Source of the DNA: Galerina marginata | Taxonomy: Eukaryota; Basidiomycota; Agaricomycetes; Agaricales; Galerinaceae | Reading direction: 5' to 3' | DNA: 64,000 bases | Assembly: GCA_023014335.1 (NCBI GenBank) | Contig: JAECYW010000003.1 | Location: 1,488,001 to 1,552,000, forward strand | In this document: positions 22,020 through 34,216 of the stretch, in pieces | How the letters are laid out: each line of letters starts with the position of its first letter | Position numbering within the stretch: the stretch's first letter is position 1 | Program-made: the position numbers and the translations under genes | The notes under the pieces: generated by a model | The model's database searches: none | Seen by the model: the letters and a program-made list of their open reading frames with translations, nothing else | Told to the model about the DNA's origin: nothing

Positions 22020-24395
22020 ATGGAAGAAACCTCTGGAGGCTCTGAAGAACACAGTCCTCTCCTAACCCGCCGTCCAGACAGGTCACAAAGCCGCGATAAC
22101 GGAAAAGTTGGATCGGCACTGGAAGGGGAGGCATTGCAGAGGGATGAAGGTGATCATGACCATGTTTCTAGAGCACTTGGTTTGATTCATTGACTGAGCC
22201 CCCTTGCACGCAAAGGAGAGTACGGAGAGACGTATGACAACGTGCCACAAAGCAAAAGGCAATTGGGTGAGAGACAAGTCAACCCCCATGGGAATTTATA
22301 GCATTTTGTAAAGTTATTATGAACTCGTGAAGGGCTGTTTAGTGCCGCCTTTCTTATCTTCAACCGCATCATCGGAACTGGGTCGGTGCCATCCACTTTG
22401 AAAGGTTAACCGAAGTTAATTCGACATTCCTTTGCAATGCCAGGATCTATGCTACCCCCAGCAACATATTGCGCTCCGCCGGGAGTGTCGGTGTTGCTTT
22501 AATAATGTGGCTTGTTGGGTCCGCTATCGCAGCATTCGGAACCGCCGTCTATGTCGAGCTTGGGACAGTAAGTGTCAGCCTTCGAAAATAGGTTATGGGT
22601 CGTAGACCCACCAAATCTTAAGGGTCTTCCTCGCAGTGGAGGCGAGAAAAATTACCTAGAATTTATCTATCGGAGGCCAAAATTCATGGCAACATGCATG
22701 TTTACCGTGTACACCTTCATCATGGCAAGTCTTTGCTCCTCCTTGGGTTGTGTCGACATAAACAATTCCTTCTTAGGGCACAGCTACTGCGAATAGCGTT
22801 GTTTTTAGTGAATGTATGTGCATCCTCATAATACTGTGCGCAAACCACACCTTCAAGTTTCCTAGATCTCCTCCACGCCTTGTCGCTCGAGCCTACCTGG
22901 TTCAAAACGCGTCTTGTCGCGTTCTCTTGTCTGACCTTCGTCTGCTTTATTCACGGCACTCGCCTCAAACTCGGTCTTCGTCTACAAAACTTTCTCGGTA
23001 TATCTAAGCTCATCATCTTGGCTCTGATCTCGGTCTCCGGGCTTCTCTGCTTAGCTGGCGTCAAAGTCGTTCAAGTTCGAGAGGAATATGAGAAACCCGA
23101 TAATTTCACGTGGAACACGTTTTGGGAGGGCTCTGGAACAGGAGCGAATGCCTTCGTCAGCGGTCTTTACAATGTCATCTGGTGAGTCAATATGCAGAAC
23201 ACCGGTCGTTGAACTTCAACTACTTCATCACTGATATTTTTACGCTAGGTCTTTCATTGGGTACTCCAACGCTAACTACGCCCTATCCGAAGTACGAGAT
23301 CCAGTTCGCACCATCAAGCGTGCAGCACCTCTAGCGATGATCTCTGTCACGTCTGTATACCTCTTTATCAATATTGCGTACTTTGCGGTTGTTTCGAAGA
23401 CGGATATCTTAGAAAGCAGAAGGATCGTGGCGTTAGTGTCGATAAATTATATCGCTTCCTTGGCTGTGACTGATTTCTTTTTCAATTTTAGGGCACTTTA
23501 TTTTAGAAATCTATTTGGTCCAGCGACCGAGAAGGTCCGTCCTATTGGCCCTTTCGGTGTTGATTTATGTTGACCTAACTACACCGACTAGGCTCTCAGT
23601 TCATTCATAGCCTTGTCAACATTAGGCAATCTCTTGGCCGGACAGTTCTCTCAAGGTCGAGGTAAGAAGTTGATTGATCTTCACCGCTCTCCCACATCCA
23701 ACACGCTTTTCCAGTTATCCAAGAATTGGGACGAGAAGGGATTCTTCCTCACTCTGCATTCTTCGCTAGTAACAAACCCTTCGGCGCACCTCTCGCAGGT
23801 CTCTTCACACAGTATTTCGTTTCTTGCATCTTTCTATTTGCCGTTCCTCCTGGCGACGCGTATTTGTTCCTCATCAGCCGTGAGTTGTTCGCTTTGCGTT
23901 ATAACTATCGAATCTCTGATAATTCTCTCACACACCCTATATTAGTTTCGTCCTATTCGTTATCGCTCATCAATACTTTGGTTTCCTTCGGGCTGCTCCT
24001 GCTGTACTCACCCTGGTTTCGGGCATGGAAATGGGACCCACCATTCCAGGCCCCGAAGGTTATCGTCGTACTTTTCTTCCTGTCAAATATTTTCCTGGTT
24101 ACTGTCCCCTTCTTCCCACCAGTATCTGGGTCGGGGACCTATGCCAAGCTCCCATACTGGGCAAGTCGTCCACAGTCCATGTTCCTAGTGCGATTGCTGA
24201 ACCGATTTGTAGTCACACTCAGTGGGAGGTGTTGGTCTTTCCTTGATCGGCGTTATTTATTGGTACGTATGGGGTATATGGCTGCCAAAGTCGCAAGGGT
24301 ATCGTCGGGAACGACGATGGGTTCTTCAAGATGATGGAGTGTCTCGCTTCGCATTTCATAAGATGCCTCTCGATGTACCGACGTCGGAGCAATGA
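22020..24395 (+). CDS. MUP1-type high-affinity amino acid (methionine) permease
   Basis: About a dozen exons. The first, 22020-22149, encodes MEETSGGSEEHSPLLTRRPD, a hydrophilic cytosolic tail. The transporter core follows: LFSAAFLIFNRIIGTGIYAT, SAGSVGVALIMWLVGSAIAA, YVELGTGLPRSGGEKNYLEF, RRPKFMATCMFTVYTFIMG, LGLRLQNFLGISKLIILAL, WSFIGYSNANYALSEVRDPV, REGILPHSAFFASNKPFGAP, and C-terminal RRWVLQDDGV..FHKMPLDVPTSEQ. GIYATPS, GEKNYLEF and SNANYALSEV are hallmarks of the L-type/MUP1 branch of the APC superfamily, so plasma-membrane uptake of methionine or related amino acids is likely. The intron at 22725-22776 is of the GC-AG type (ATG/GCAAGT). No frame break was found. The sequence just 5' of the start is the MITE, so its end must contribute the core promoter or 5' UTR. 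Confidence 0.85.
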
Positions 24396-24499
24396 CATGG
24401 TCAGGTTCAGATACCTTCCAGTTTTTCCTTACCCCTGGGCGCTTCCTTCCCCGTATCGGCGATGACGCGCTGCGTCTGAATTTCTTAATTTAGGGCTGA

Positions 24500-25459
24500 A
24501 TGAGTGCGGCAGCGGCTTCAGATCAGAGCCAGGCACAAAAAATCCACAACGACACGACCCTTCAGCAAGTTCCAGTGACAAACAATGCATTCATTTATGA
24601 TTTGAGTCGTCACCGACAGGGTCCCTCGTTCTACGCCGTTTGTTTCTGCACCTTTCCTTCTTTCACCCTCTCCGCCTTTCCTCCAAACTAACAATCTCGG
24701 GTCAATCAGCGCTAGATGGAATGGACAAGGATACGATACTTAGTTGGAAGTTAGCTCAATACGGGCAGCAAAGCCGAGGTAGGGCCTTAATCTAACTCCT
24801 CCCCGCTCACTCCACACCAACACCCGCTCATATCCTTTATCGATTGTGGTTAGTTCAAGGTTTAACGTTGCTTGTATGGGATACTCGTATGTGCCCAAAA
24901 AATCCCGGTCTTGCACACCATAGATCTGAAGGCGTATTTGTAGTGCTCACTCTTGATGATGAGGTGCGCAAGCTTCAAATCCGAGGATCTTGACGCACCA
25001 ACTTTAAATTTTCATTAGAGCCAACTGTTTTGGGTGTGGCATCTCCTTCTGATATCCTTCCCGAATCTTACACCGATTCCTGGACAGCGACAACGATTTA
25101 CGTTCCCAACTTGGCTGTTCCTCTGGGTAACCATCTATAGCCATGTAATCTAATGCCTCCAGCTAATGTTTGCCTTTCTCAGTCACGCTACGGCAGCATA
25201 CTAGTTCATGTGTAAGCCTTCCGGTCTTACTGGCACTTTTATGGGATAATTAATGGTATCGTTGCTAGCGCCGGCACTGTTGGTGAGATGCATTTAACTG
25301 TGTCTCTGCTGTAATTCTGACAACATCAAACAAGTCAACGCCTTGCCTGATCTCTCTGACGAGGTAAATTGTGATGTTTCTTTCCAATGGACGAGATCCT
25401 CACCTTAATGTTAGATGTCGGTTCCGCTTCCTCATCTCGAAAAACTGCCTGAACTTTAA
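24500..25459 (+). CDS. Hypothetical protein, several short exons
   Basis: A chain of exons can be read in phase: MSAAAASDQSQAQKIHNDTT.. to 24618 (ends CGACAGG/GTCCCT), then LDGMDKDTILSWKLAQYGQQ (about 24711-24779), VQGLTLLVWDTRMCPKNPGL.. (about 24860-24961) and PTVLGVASPSDILPESYTDS.. (about 25021-25126). Beyond that the reading is uncertain; a late exon PLPHLEKLPEL ends at TAA 25457-25459. No family is recognised and no membrane segment is evident. It could be a lineage-specific gene or a decaying one. It sits between the permease and a DUF6533-like gene on the same strand. Confidence 0.35.
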
Positions 25460-25471
25460 TTATATTTATAG

Positions 25472-26478
25472 ATGTCAGTACTACTTCTGGTCGGATTATA
25501 TCGCTATATTAATCTTTTTGTAGGCTTTTTCTGGTTAACCTTCGAAGGGTGGTTCAACGTTACGATTATATTTGCGGTCGAAAGTGACTGCCTCAACCAT
25601 TTAATGAAACTAACTGCTCACACTTACATGTATCGCAGTGATCTTACAGCTCCGAATATACGCACTATTCAATCAGTCTCGCAGAATTGCCGCCGTCCTG
25701 GTGGCCACTTCCGTTATACAAATATTGCTCTTTTGTTTCTTAGGAGTCGCATTGACGACGGACGTTCGAGGCAGTGAGTTTTTTAATTACCTGGTACTTC
25801 ACAGTACTCTTTTGATGGGATTCTTGTTTCAGTCGTTGCACAAAATCAAGGCTATCTTCAACGCTGTGGCTTTGATACTGTTAGCCGGATTTCGGTCATT
25901 TTCTGGATAGGTCTACTCGGGTAAGTAGGCGTCGATCAACATTAATATTGTTATAAGTCAACCAACTTTATCTCGTAATTCCACAGTTTCGAAGGTGTCT
26001 TGCTTGGTTTGGGGTGTGTAAAGGCCGTCGAGTACTACAGATCACCATCTCGAACGAGTCAAAAGCTGCATTATGTGCTTCTTAGAGATTCGCTGATTTA
26101 CACGCTTGTGTACGTTGCTTAATATTGTTCTGCCGCTCGGTGTTCATTCCAACTGACTATTTGGATTTTCCTTATTCAGCATCGGTGCCGTATACGGCCT
26201 CAATATTCATACATGGATACGTTATCTGGTTCGTGTTTTTTTTCAAAATAAAAACTCGTCGTCACGACCGCCTTCACTTATATGCTCTTGAGTAGCCAGA
26301 CGTCTTGGACCCGTCATGTGGTTTCGTTATTGCTCTCCCATCTACTATGGTTGGTCGGATGATGATCAGTGTGAGGAAGGTTTACACTGAGTCGCTGGAC
26401 GCTTTCAGTGAAACAGAGATTATCGGAACAAGGTCAGCCTCTTTCGGCAATGACAGAGAGGGATCTGCACTGTATTAG
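25472..26478 (+). CDS. DUF6533-like multi-pass membrane protein, N-terminus unresolved
   Basis: Exons give RYINLFVGFFWLTFEGWFNV, MILQLRIYALFNQSRRIAAV, LVATSVIQILLFCFLGVALT, VVAQNQGYLQRCGFDTVSRI, FEGVLLGLGCVKAVEYYRSP and VLLRDSLIYTLV, then a C-terminal GRMMISVRKVY.. tail to TAG at 26478. The LQLRIYALYN and EGxLxxLxxxKAV.. blocks match the 7-TM-like proteins (DUF6533 superfamily) that are numerous in agarics. The first two membrane segments, with the usual YDxxLTxxxEVxxIW motif, are not found upstream. The gene is therefore 5'-truncated or its first exons have diverged. A second, more complete member lies just downstream. Confidence 0.6.
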
Positions 26479-26952
26479 TTTGCATTTATAATGCCACGAT
26501 GCTACGGCGCCTCTTGATGACTTGCTCTTCCAAATCCAGATACAAATTCCACTCACGCAAGGTCATCTGAAACACTGAATGGCGATGAACCTACGAACTC
26601 GAGCTGTACTTACCATGACATATGGAAGCAACCTCCATCGCGTTAGCCGTTCAGTAGACCTGTAGAACGGTCTGTCTAGCAACTCTGAATTATTCTGCTT
26701 TCAATCTCGACACCTTCTGAACATCATCACACGCCTTTCTGCAGATGGCTTCCAAGCAGAATGTTCCTTGTCAAACGGGCGCCGACCGAGATTTGATGGA
26801 AGATCACGATGGGTTTAGTGGTTGAATTGGGTCCGACGTCATGACCCTGAGGGTGTTTTCCACTGTCATCAGGAACATTTGAATGTGAATAAAGTAAGCC
26901 AACCCACCCCGCGGCGTCGTCCCCCGGACTTGCTTCTTTCCCGACCACCATT

Positions 26953-28626
26953 ATGGTCGTTGTCGACCATGACATCCCATCCACCGTACGCGAAATGTGA
27001 GTACAATCATCATCTTCCATATACTTTATATTCATTTTTGTTCAAGTCTAATTCACAATTACCTCCACTTCTTTGCCATTTGTGAGCGACGGACCTGGTT
27101 CAAGAAATTTGCTATGAGCTAATGATTTTCGTAGCCTGCCTTTACTATGACCATCTTATCTCTTCAGGTAGGACACTATTCTCTTACTGACCTTCGGAAG
27201 TTCATCGTGATTAGGGCAAGAAATCGAGTACCTTTGGAAGCGACCCAAGAACCGCAGTTCATTTTGGTTTTTTGTGAACCGCTACTTTGCGTTCTTCGGG
27301 AATATAGCCGTGACTATCTTGGGTTTTTCAAATCTGTCTGTTCAGGTGCGTCGCTTTTCTTCTATACTGGAATCCATGAACTACAATCCCGCAACTCTAT
27401 AGAGGTAAATCGTTCAGTCCTAATCCCATGGTGATCAACATGGCTCATTCAAGTCGTCAATTCAGTTGTAAACGATACAATATTTTTCGCCAACTACTGT
27501 TGATCATTAATCAAGTACTCGTTTGCAGTGAGTTCTGGTTTCCTCTCTTTTGTGTTCATTAAGTGAAGTTATCAGTCCTATTGACATTGCGTATCTACGC
27601 TCTTTATGGCTGTTCCCTACGGGTTTTAGCCTACCTGGTTGGAAGCGGTGCGGCCATGATCGCAATTGCATGCGTACGTCGTCAAAAATCGTTGCTTGAA
27701 GGTCTCGCTATTTATTTTATCCTGTGGTAGTGGGTCATGTTTGGTCAAAAAAGTGCACCATCTGAGGAAGCTGCCGGCTGCCATATTGGCTTGTCGACTG
27801 GGACGTACGTGGCATTTTCTTGAAGCTTCCATAGCTCAACTGGCGATTTCCGTCTACAGGGCAATCCGTGAGCTCGCACTATTATTTATTCTCGTCCAGT
27901 TTCTTATTTTGACTCTACAAAGGTCTTGCTGGTGCTTGGGAGGCTCTATTTGTGTACGATACCCTAATTTTCACTCTCACTGTAGTCAAAACTTGGAAGG
28001 CCAGACGCGATCACGCGATTACGGGTATCAACATACCACTGATATCGCTTATCCTAAGAGATGGTCCGTCAGTTTCATAACATCACGCACTGGTTCTTAT
28101 TCTCATGAACAGGTGCCATCTACTTCGCGTTGGTGCCCATTCCCATGGTTTGAGACTGACACTTACCCAAAATACGTTGACAGGGTGATGGCTGTCTGCA
28201 ATCTTGCAAATATTCTTACTTTCTATGTCAGTCTATTTTGAATACATTATCACCGCCTAAATAATCGCTGAAAGCGTTACAGTTTTGCGGAGTATGTGCT
28301 ACCTTTCTCCTCTCGTGGACTCCACTAACAGCCACCTCGTAAAGCCATTTCTACGCGGCAGCCTGTCAACTTTTGCTAGCAGGTAGTCCTATCCATTTTT
28401 TTAAACCAGGGATATTTTGACCAAGACGATATTCATTAGTATGGCTGTAACGATGATGTCCCGCCTGATGCTCAACCTTCATCAAACCGCCGACCTTGGC
28501 ATATACAGCACAGAAGCGACAAGTACAAATGCGTCACGCTATACTGACGACACACTCGATATCGTCCACCCATCCGCCATCTCTGACGCAGAGAGTACAT
28601 CGCACAGAAGACGGAAGTCGCGGTGA
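26953..28626 (+). CDS. DUF6533 domain membrane protein
   Basis: Start MVVVDHDIPSTVREI at 26953, then small in-phase exons: LIHNYLHFFAI, SCLYYDHLISS and GQEIEYLWKRPKNRSSFWFF. Together these form a classic DUF6533 N-terminus (YDHLI..GQEIEYLWKR). Later parts are VNRYFAFFGNIAVTILGFF, CKRYNIFRQLLLIINQVLVC, LSVLLTLRIYALYGCSLRVL, GLAGAWEALFVYDTLIFTLT, VMAVCNLANILTFY, and ILTKTIFISMAVTMMSRLML followed by a polar tail with HRRRKSR at the end. Seven hydrophobic segments are visible. The family is widespread in Agaricomycetes and its function is not known. One junction near 27350-27475 does not settle into phase by eye. Tandem neighbour of the 25472-26478 gene. Confidence 0.7.
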
Positions 28627-28855
28627 CAACGGACGTTTTTATTTTTTGACCTCGCCGCAGACGGGACCCTCGCCAACTGTATTTTTAATCAACCACTCAT
28701 ATAATTTTAGACCCGGCCTGGACACACTGTATTTCTTACAATTATTGTACTCAAAATTGTATTCTGCTAACTTATCATACCATTAAAATAATCGACGGGT
28801 TTTGGATAGTTGTACGATTACAGTGGCCGAAATGATACCCATTCAGAAGAACTAA

Positions 28856-30286
28856 TCACTCGCTCTTTGACGCTAAGGCTCTCCTCGCCTCGGCCACTTG
28901 TTCCAGGGTTGCAAGAACAAAATCCTTCTTCACATAAGCATGTGGTTTACTCTCCTTAAAGCCTCGCGATTTCGAAACGGCTATGTCTTCTACGATCTCA
29001 GGTTTCTGTCTCCGTTGTCAATCCAAAGTGCCCAAAAACGTGAGCGGGATCTACACCTACGACAATCAATGATGACTTTACCCCAAACACAGCATCTGTT
29101 GTGAGGTATGGGTCTCCTTGGAAGTATAGTGCTGTTGTCAGTGATTCATAACCTGGTGCCTATCGAAGTGAAAGATATATTAATAACAAATGGGTATCTC
29201 GAAGGAGTAGGTACTAACATGGATTTGAATGTGCAAATGGGCAGGCCGAAAGTGGTGTCTACCAAGCGTGGAGATCAATCTCCCGACTGGACCGTCGCTT
29301 GGAACGGGATACGACACGGGTCTGACGCAGGGTAGACATCATGAGCGGCCAAAATTATTGTCAGAGATAAACCCAACTCACACGACAGCACGGAAAGCAT
29401 ACGATCCATCTTGAGCAGTCCGAAGTCGACCTCTACAATCCGGTTCTAAACGATCATCGTATTGAGTATCGTACAGTCCATGGCCGTCGGTCTCCCAGGT
29501 ATCAATAACTGCATTTGGCACTGGTTTTCCTTGGATATCCGTTACAAGCCCTTCGAGGTATAGATAATCGCCTTTCCCTTCTGAAGCTATGGAATCGCCG
29601 AGTTGAACTACCAAAATAGGAAAGGTAAGTGCGTCAACAATGTAAGAGGAGGAGGGAAATTACCATCATGAGCGTCCTCCGTGAAAAATGGACCAAGGAC
29701 TGTGGATTCTGTAGCACCTGGCGGTTTGATATTGTTCATTGAATCAACAAGGGCGGAGACGCCCAATGTATCCGAAAGAAGGATGAATTCTGAGGAAAGT
29801 GTTGGTCAGACTCCCAAACTAAGCAACATACGGGGAATAAAGTGTAGACCTTGACGGATGTCGGTAGACATCTTCCCAGTATCCGTTAAGAAGTTTATGG
29901 CTGTCCTATGAGGCAATGAGCATGGATCAACGTGGCCGAATAGAAAAGAGGATACGAACATCCATTCATCAGTTGTCAAGGCCGTCTCTCTCACAAATTC
30001 ATGCAAATGATCAATCTACGGAAATGTTAGACCCACTCAAAGAGAGAGATCGTTTGAACCCACCAGACTACGGAATATGAAGGACATTCGCTCATTAGAA
30101 CCTAGTAGCAGATTCTTCAGACAAAGGGAAAATGAAACTCCCGTCAAGGAAGAACACACAATTAGCATTCATCGCATGGACGTTCGGTGTGATAGAGTCA
30201 GCCGTCATGTTTATAGTCTTCGGCAGCTTTGAGAGGTCAACGCCATGTTCTTTGGCCCTTTCGGCGGCGTTGACGAGAGAGTTCAT
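28856..30286 (-). CDS. Intradiol ring-cleavage dioxygenase (catechol/hydroxyquinol 1,2-dioxygenase type)
   Basis: About nine exons. The start is MNSLVNAAERAKEHGVDLSK. The N-terminal dimer domain has LHEFVRETALTTDEWM and DTGKMSTDIRQ, then LSDTLGVSALVDSMNNIKPP, GATESTVLGPFFTEDAHD, DSIASEGKGDYLYLEGLVTD, AVIDTWETDGHGLYDTQYDD, CRGRLRTAQDGSYAFRAV, YPVPSDGPVGRLISTLGRHH, FRPAHLHIQIH and APGYESLTTALYFQGDPYLT. The non-haem Fe(III) ligands of the family are all present: Tyr in DTQY, Tyr in YPVP, and both His in RPAHLHI. It opens catechol-type rings between the hydroxyls in the cytosol, feeding the 3-oxoadipate route. The C-terminus EARRALASKSE ends in TGA. No break seen. Hydroxyquinol is the likelier substrate by family resemblance, but that is inference. 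Confidence 0.9.
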
Positions 30287-30981
30287 TGAAGGCTGATGTT
30301 GATAATCCTTAGAAAGAAAGGGAGGGATTCATGGGGTGGGCAATAGTCCTATATATGTGGAGAAGGAGATCAGGAAGCAGTTTGAAACTCTCGGGCCGTC
30401 ATTCTCGCGTGTAAGCGTGAGATCAGGTTTCCAACTTCAGCTACTGGCGGGTGGTGAACATGGAAAGATCAGGCAGTACAGTATATCCCGGTTTGTGTAT
30501 GACAGTGCGGCATCGCTGGTCCACCACACGGTAAATGAGACTTTGATGAGGTAGGATGACACTTGACTGTCCCAAATTTGGCCAAGACTACAGCTATATT
30601 GGACTCATTGGATAGAAAATCGACATGGGCATGTTGGATAAAGAAGGAACGGGGAACACTGTCGTGGTTCGAACAACCTAATTTCCAGGGAGAGAAGAAG
30701 TTAGCATCCGTTTGACGTCGAATAAGCGAACATATAGGAAGAAAAGGGAATCAGGATAATAAAATGAATGGTCGTCACTCGCATGTAATGCGTTTGCCAA
30801 TGTAGATAAAAAATAACATCATAGTGGAATGACAGTTATATTTCGCAGACGTACATGCAAGACCTGAAATAGGATCGTTGAGTTGGTTGAAATTTCGACT
30901 TAGTTCTGATTCCCTGGTGGCCACTGGCAAGGAAGAGGAAAGAAATTCGATGGCTTCAGAATAATTTGTACTTGTTTGGCT
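30287..30981. other. Intergenic, no gene seen
   Basis: About 700 bp upstream of the dioxygenase. It should contain its promoter. No supported gene. Confidence 0.5.
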
Positions 30982-31544
30982 TTACTGCTTAAGTAAGTTA
31001 CTGTATGTATGGTCTCGGCGGTCCCAGCTACCTCTCCGGTCGTGATCCGACTCTCTGATCCGACTCTCGCCCCAACGAGTGATTGCAATTGACACTTTCA
31101 AAGCGCCTCTGAAATTCGTCGCAGAATTACATAGCTCCTGGTAAATGGGGCAAAAATATGTGGTCTGTGTAATCCTATCTTTGGCTATCTGCATGAATTG
31201 AAAATTGTGAATCCAGGTGTACTTACATAACCGTGCTTGGAGTCAGCCTTGATTCCTTGAACCTGTGGTAACTTAACTGGCAGCCCTAACACGTCTCTAC
31301 CTTCCGCTACCATCTGCATGGGAAGGATATTGAAGTTGAGAGGTATATTACACTGCAATAAAGCTATTGGATTATCGGATCAATCATTTTCCCGTTTGTT
31401 ACCTCGAAGATAACACACAAAGCACATGATACAGTGGATAGATCCCAATTCCCGAGCTTTATTCTCTGGGTCGCAAATACGATCGCCATTGGGGTTTAAT
31501 TCCCGTAATCCAGAGTCCACTACTTTAGGGGAATGCGAGGCCAT
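30982..31544 (-). CDS. Small hypothetical protein, three exons
   Basis: Start MASHSPKVVDSGLRELNPNG at 31544, ending ..SIHCIMCF before a GTGTGT donor. The next exon is CNIPLNFNILPMQMVAEGRD.. to KADSKHGY (GTAAGT donor). The third is IAKDRITQTTYFCPIYQELC.. ending SNLLKQ and TAA at 30982. The three join in phase and give roughly 155 residues. No domain is recognised. The C-terminal Arg/Ser/Asp-rich stretch is low-complexity. The gene may continue differently if a GTAGCT donor near 31031 is used. Confidence 0.45.
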
Positions 31545-32555
31545 GTAAAAACCTAGCGCAGCATCGTCTCAAGGACGGACTGCATCGTGATTATATTTAT
31601 ATGATACTCCATGCCTTATGAATTATCGTGCATGGACTATTTATTTTCCATGGACCACAATCCCTTTAGGCTTCACCCCGTTGTACCCTGGGCGAAATAT
31701 GGAAACCGACCATAGTTTAGCACAAGCAAAAGGCCCCCATAATTTGCAGGCATAATCATTTTATGGTGCTAAGTTTGCCTTTGGCTTGCTTCACCACGGA
31801 CGCCAATTTCCTGGGGCCATGACGCACAAAAGCCACCCTAGAAGCTCCGAGTCAAATACCATTGCACTGGCAGCAGGTATACTTGCGCAGCTGTATCCTG
31901 AACTGCGGAAAATTAGGAAATCTCCAGACCTTTATGGCGGCCTGAAGGACTTTTTAATTATGCTGTCTGTCATGTGGTAAACCGCTCAAGTCGTGGGTAT
32001 GACCGTTTTTCAGGGGAAGTCTGAAGAGCTTGAGCTCGCGTAGTTGATTGCGCAAACTCTATAGAAGATTCGAAGATCACTGGAAGTATGCAAATAAATG
32101 CGAACTGCGGCTTATTCTTGGCGGCGAAGACGCGTCGATATTTAGCATTCTCAAAGCTCTGTCGCGCGACGTACTGTGGAAGGTATTCAACATTACAAGG
32201 AGCGTGTTCTGCCGCAAGGACGAAAATTTGACATTTACATCGGCCAAGCTAAAGACAACTTTAAAACAGTGTCTAGACGTCTTGGCCTGAAGCTTGAAGC
32301 CTTGAGGCCTGTAGCTTGCAGGGGAACAGAATGGCAAGAACTTCCTTCGACCAAAATAGATTGTAGCCACTATTTCGCCTAAAGATACATGTTATGCAAA
32401 CTGGAAGCTCCCATTCCTCATTCGAGATTTCCTAATGTGCCAATGTCGATTTTCACCGTGCCATGTAGAAAACTGTGTGAATACAACGGTATATATGGAT
32501 GTGCAAGTGCGAAGTGTGAATTAGGGGGAATATTTTCGTCAGGATCTCGTGAGAT
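31545..32555. other. Intergenic, no gene seen
   Basis: About 1 kb. Frames at 31786-31980 and 32048-32290 have plausible composition but no start context, splice partners or family signal. The right end should include the 3' UTR of the DUF7330 gene. Confidence 0.45.
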
Positions 32556-33497
32556 TCAGAAATTGAAAATCCTTCCAAAAAAGCCACCAGACCTGGGTTT
32601 TGCGGGTGCGTCTGCTTCGTCGTCGAAATATATTTTCACGTTCCCGTTTTTCGTCTCTGCATATAGTTCGTCTCCAGACCATTCTGCGCCAGTTTCCCAC
32701 TTGGCGGCGTCAAAATTACCAAGGAAACTCCTTTGCATCCCATCCATCTCAGAGAACGGTGTGACCAGCTGTTTAACGGCGTCTGAAAAACGGAGGCTCC
32801 CGTTCAGCGTTTTCACCTTTATGGGACCTTCGAAAGTTCGCGGCAAGTAGACGGACACGCCGCCATTGAAGGAGCTGCAATACAGACGGATGGGGAGACG
32901 AGCTCCTTCTGTCCCTGTCGGAGGTACCTCACGCTGTAGGGAGTATCATCAAACTCGTCAGTGTCTTATTACAGACGAGACGAGTTTTCTTTACTCACGA
33001 TCTTTGTGGTTACACCCCCATTCCAAGACCTTGCACGAATAGTAACACTTTGCTTGCGATTTCGATTCGACAGCATGTATTGGTCACTCGGAGGCAAGAT
33101 ATAGATCTCTCCATTGATCACGCCGTTCTTGCTATCCAGCGACAAATTGCTCCGGGTTTCCTCAGTCTCCCCCGCGGCCAAGGGAGGTAGGAACGCTGAA
33201 GGTATGGAGAGCGAAGGGTCAAGTACCCAAGTTCCTTTCACGCTCGAATTCACTCTCGAGAGATAAACAAAATTCGATGGCTTGATATCCGGAAGATTTC
33301 GAGTCTCAGGCCGTGTCGAACTTGACGCTACTTGAGAATCCGAGGGCGAGTAAAGGGGTGGCGGATCATCCTACATTTCTTGTTAGCGAATTGTTTAATT
33401 ATAGCACGGGGGTACGGACGGTTTGTACCACCAGCACTCGTGCTACGTTCGCCTCTGTTATTTTCTTGGAAAGCTGATCTTCGGGGGTGAGTATCAT
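32556..33497 (-). CDS. DUF7330 domain protein, copy 2
   Basis: Exons 33429-33497 (23 codons), 32999-33370 (124) and 32556-32933 (125 + stop) are in phase 0 and give 272 residues. It starts MILTPEDQLSKKITEANVAR, then DDPPPLYSPSD. The core follows: SNFVYLSRVNSSVKGTWVLD, AAGETEETRSNLSL, NGGVTTKI, SFNGGVSVYLPRTFEGPIKV, LNGSLRFSDAVKQ, GDELYAETKNGNVKIYFDDE and terminal FFGRIFNF. The exon plan equals that of the copy at 17153-18040, but the two proteins differ at roughly half of positions by eye, so the duplication is old. Function unknown. Confidence 0.85.
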
Positions 33498-34216
33498 GGT
33501 GAAGACAGAAAACGGAAAGGAGGGCAAACTGATTCGTGTCATTCACGGCTGGCTTTATAACAGTCATGATGTCGAGGTTGCGCAGTCGCAATCCCAGCTG
33601 CGGAGGCTATCCCAATGGTCTTACTCCTGAGTTGACGGATCAAATCAGCAGGTGTTCCTCCGTGCGGGGTTAAGTTTGACCGATGGAACAAGGGTGTCAA
33701 CTCAAACAGAGGAAGGCGTTTGCCTGACGCTTTGCCTGACGCCGCACATAAGCTTTGCCATATCAAATCGTTTGCCAGTGAATTTAGCTTGGCCCTTGCC
33801 TGTCCGTGGAAGGAAGAAATTGGATAATTGAGCGCAGTAGCGGCACAGTCAGGAGTAGTTTAGCCATAGATCGAACCTGCTGTAAGATTATGACTTGTAG
33901 GCCTGCGGTCTCGAAGTGTCTGAACGCTCAAATATCTAAACTCAGCTGCCTTATATCCCCATCCAAAATAAACGTGGCTTTACCCATCGCGGTCAATGAA
34001 TTCTCAGCTGCAAACTAATTGCCAAATAGGCGCTAAATTCCGATAATCCTACTAGTACACTGGATACCCAGATATTTAAACTGGCTTTGACAGTAAAGAC
34101 GATGCTAGCCATAGGTTTCATTAGACATACAGTCGAGTTGCCTTTCAGAATTCACGTTATTGATAATTTACTACAATCTAGAAAGTTGCCTTCCCATTTC
34201 TTCGTCTACTCATACC
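33498..34216. other. Intergenic, no gene seen
   Basis: About 720 bp between the DUF7330 start and the end of the aldo/keto reductase, with no supported gene. TTTGCCTGACGC repeats back-to-back at 33719-33741 (a 12-bp tandem duplication). Confidence 0.5.
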
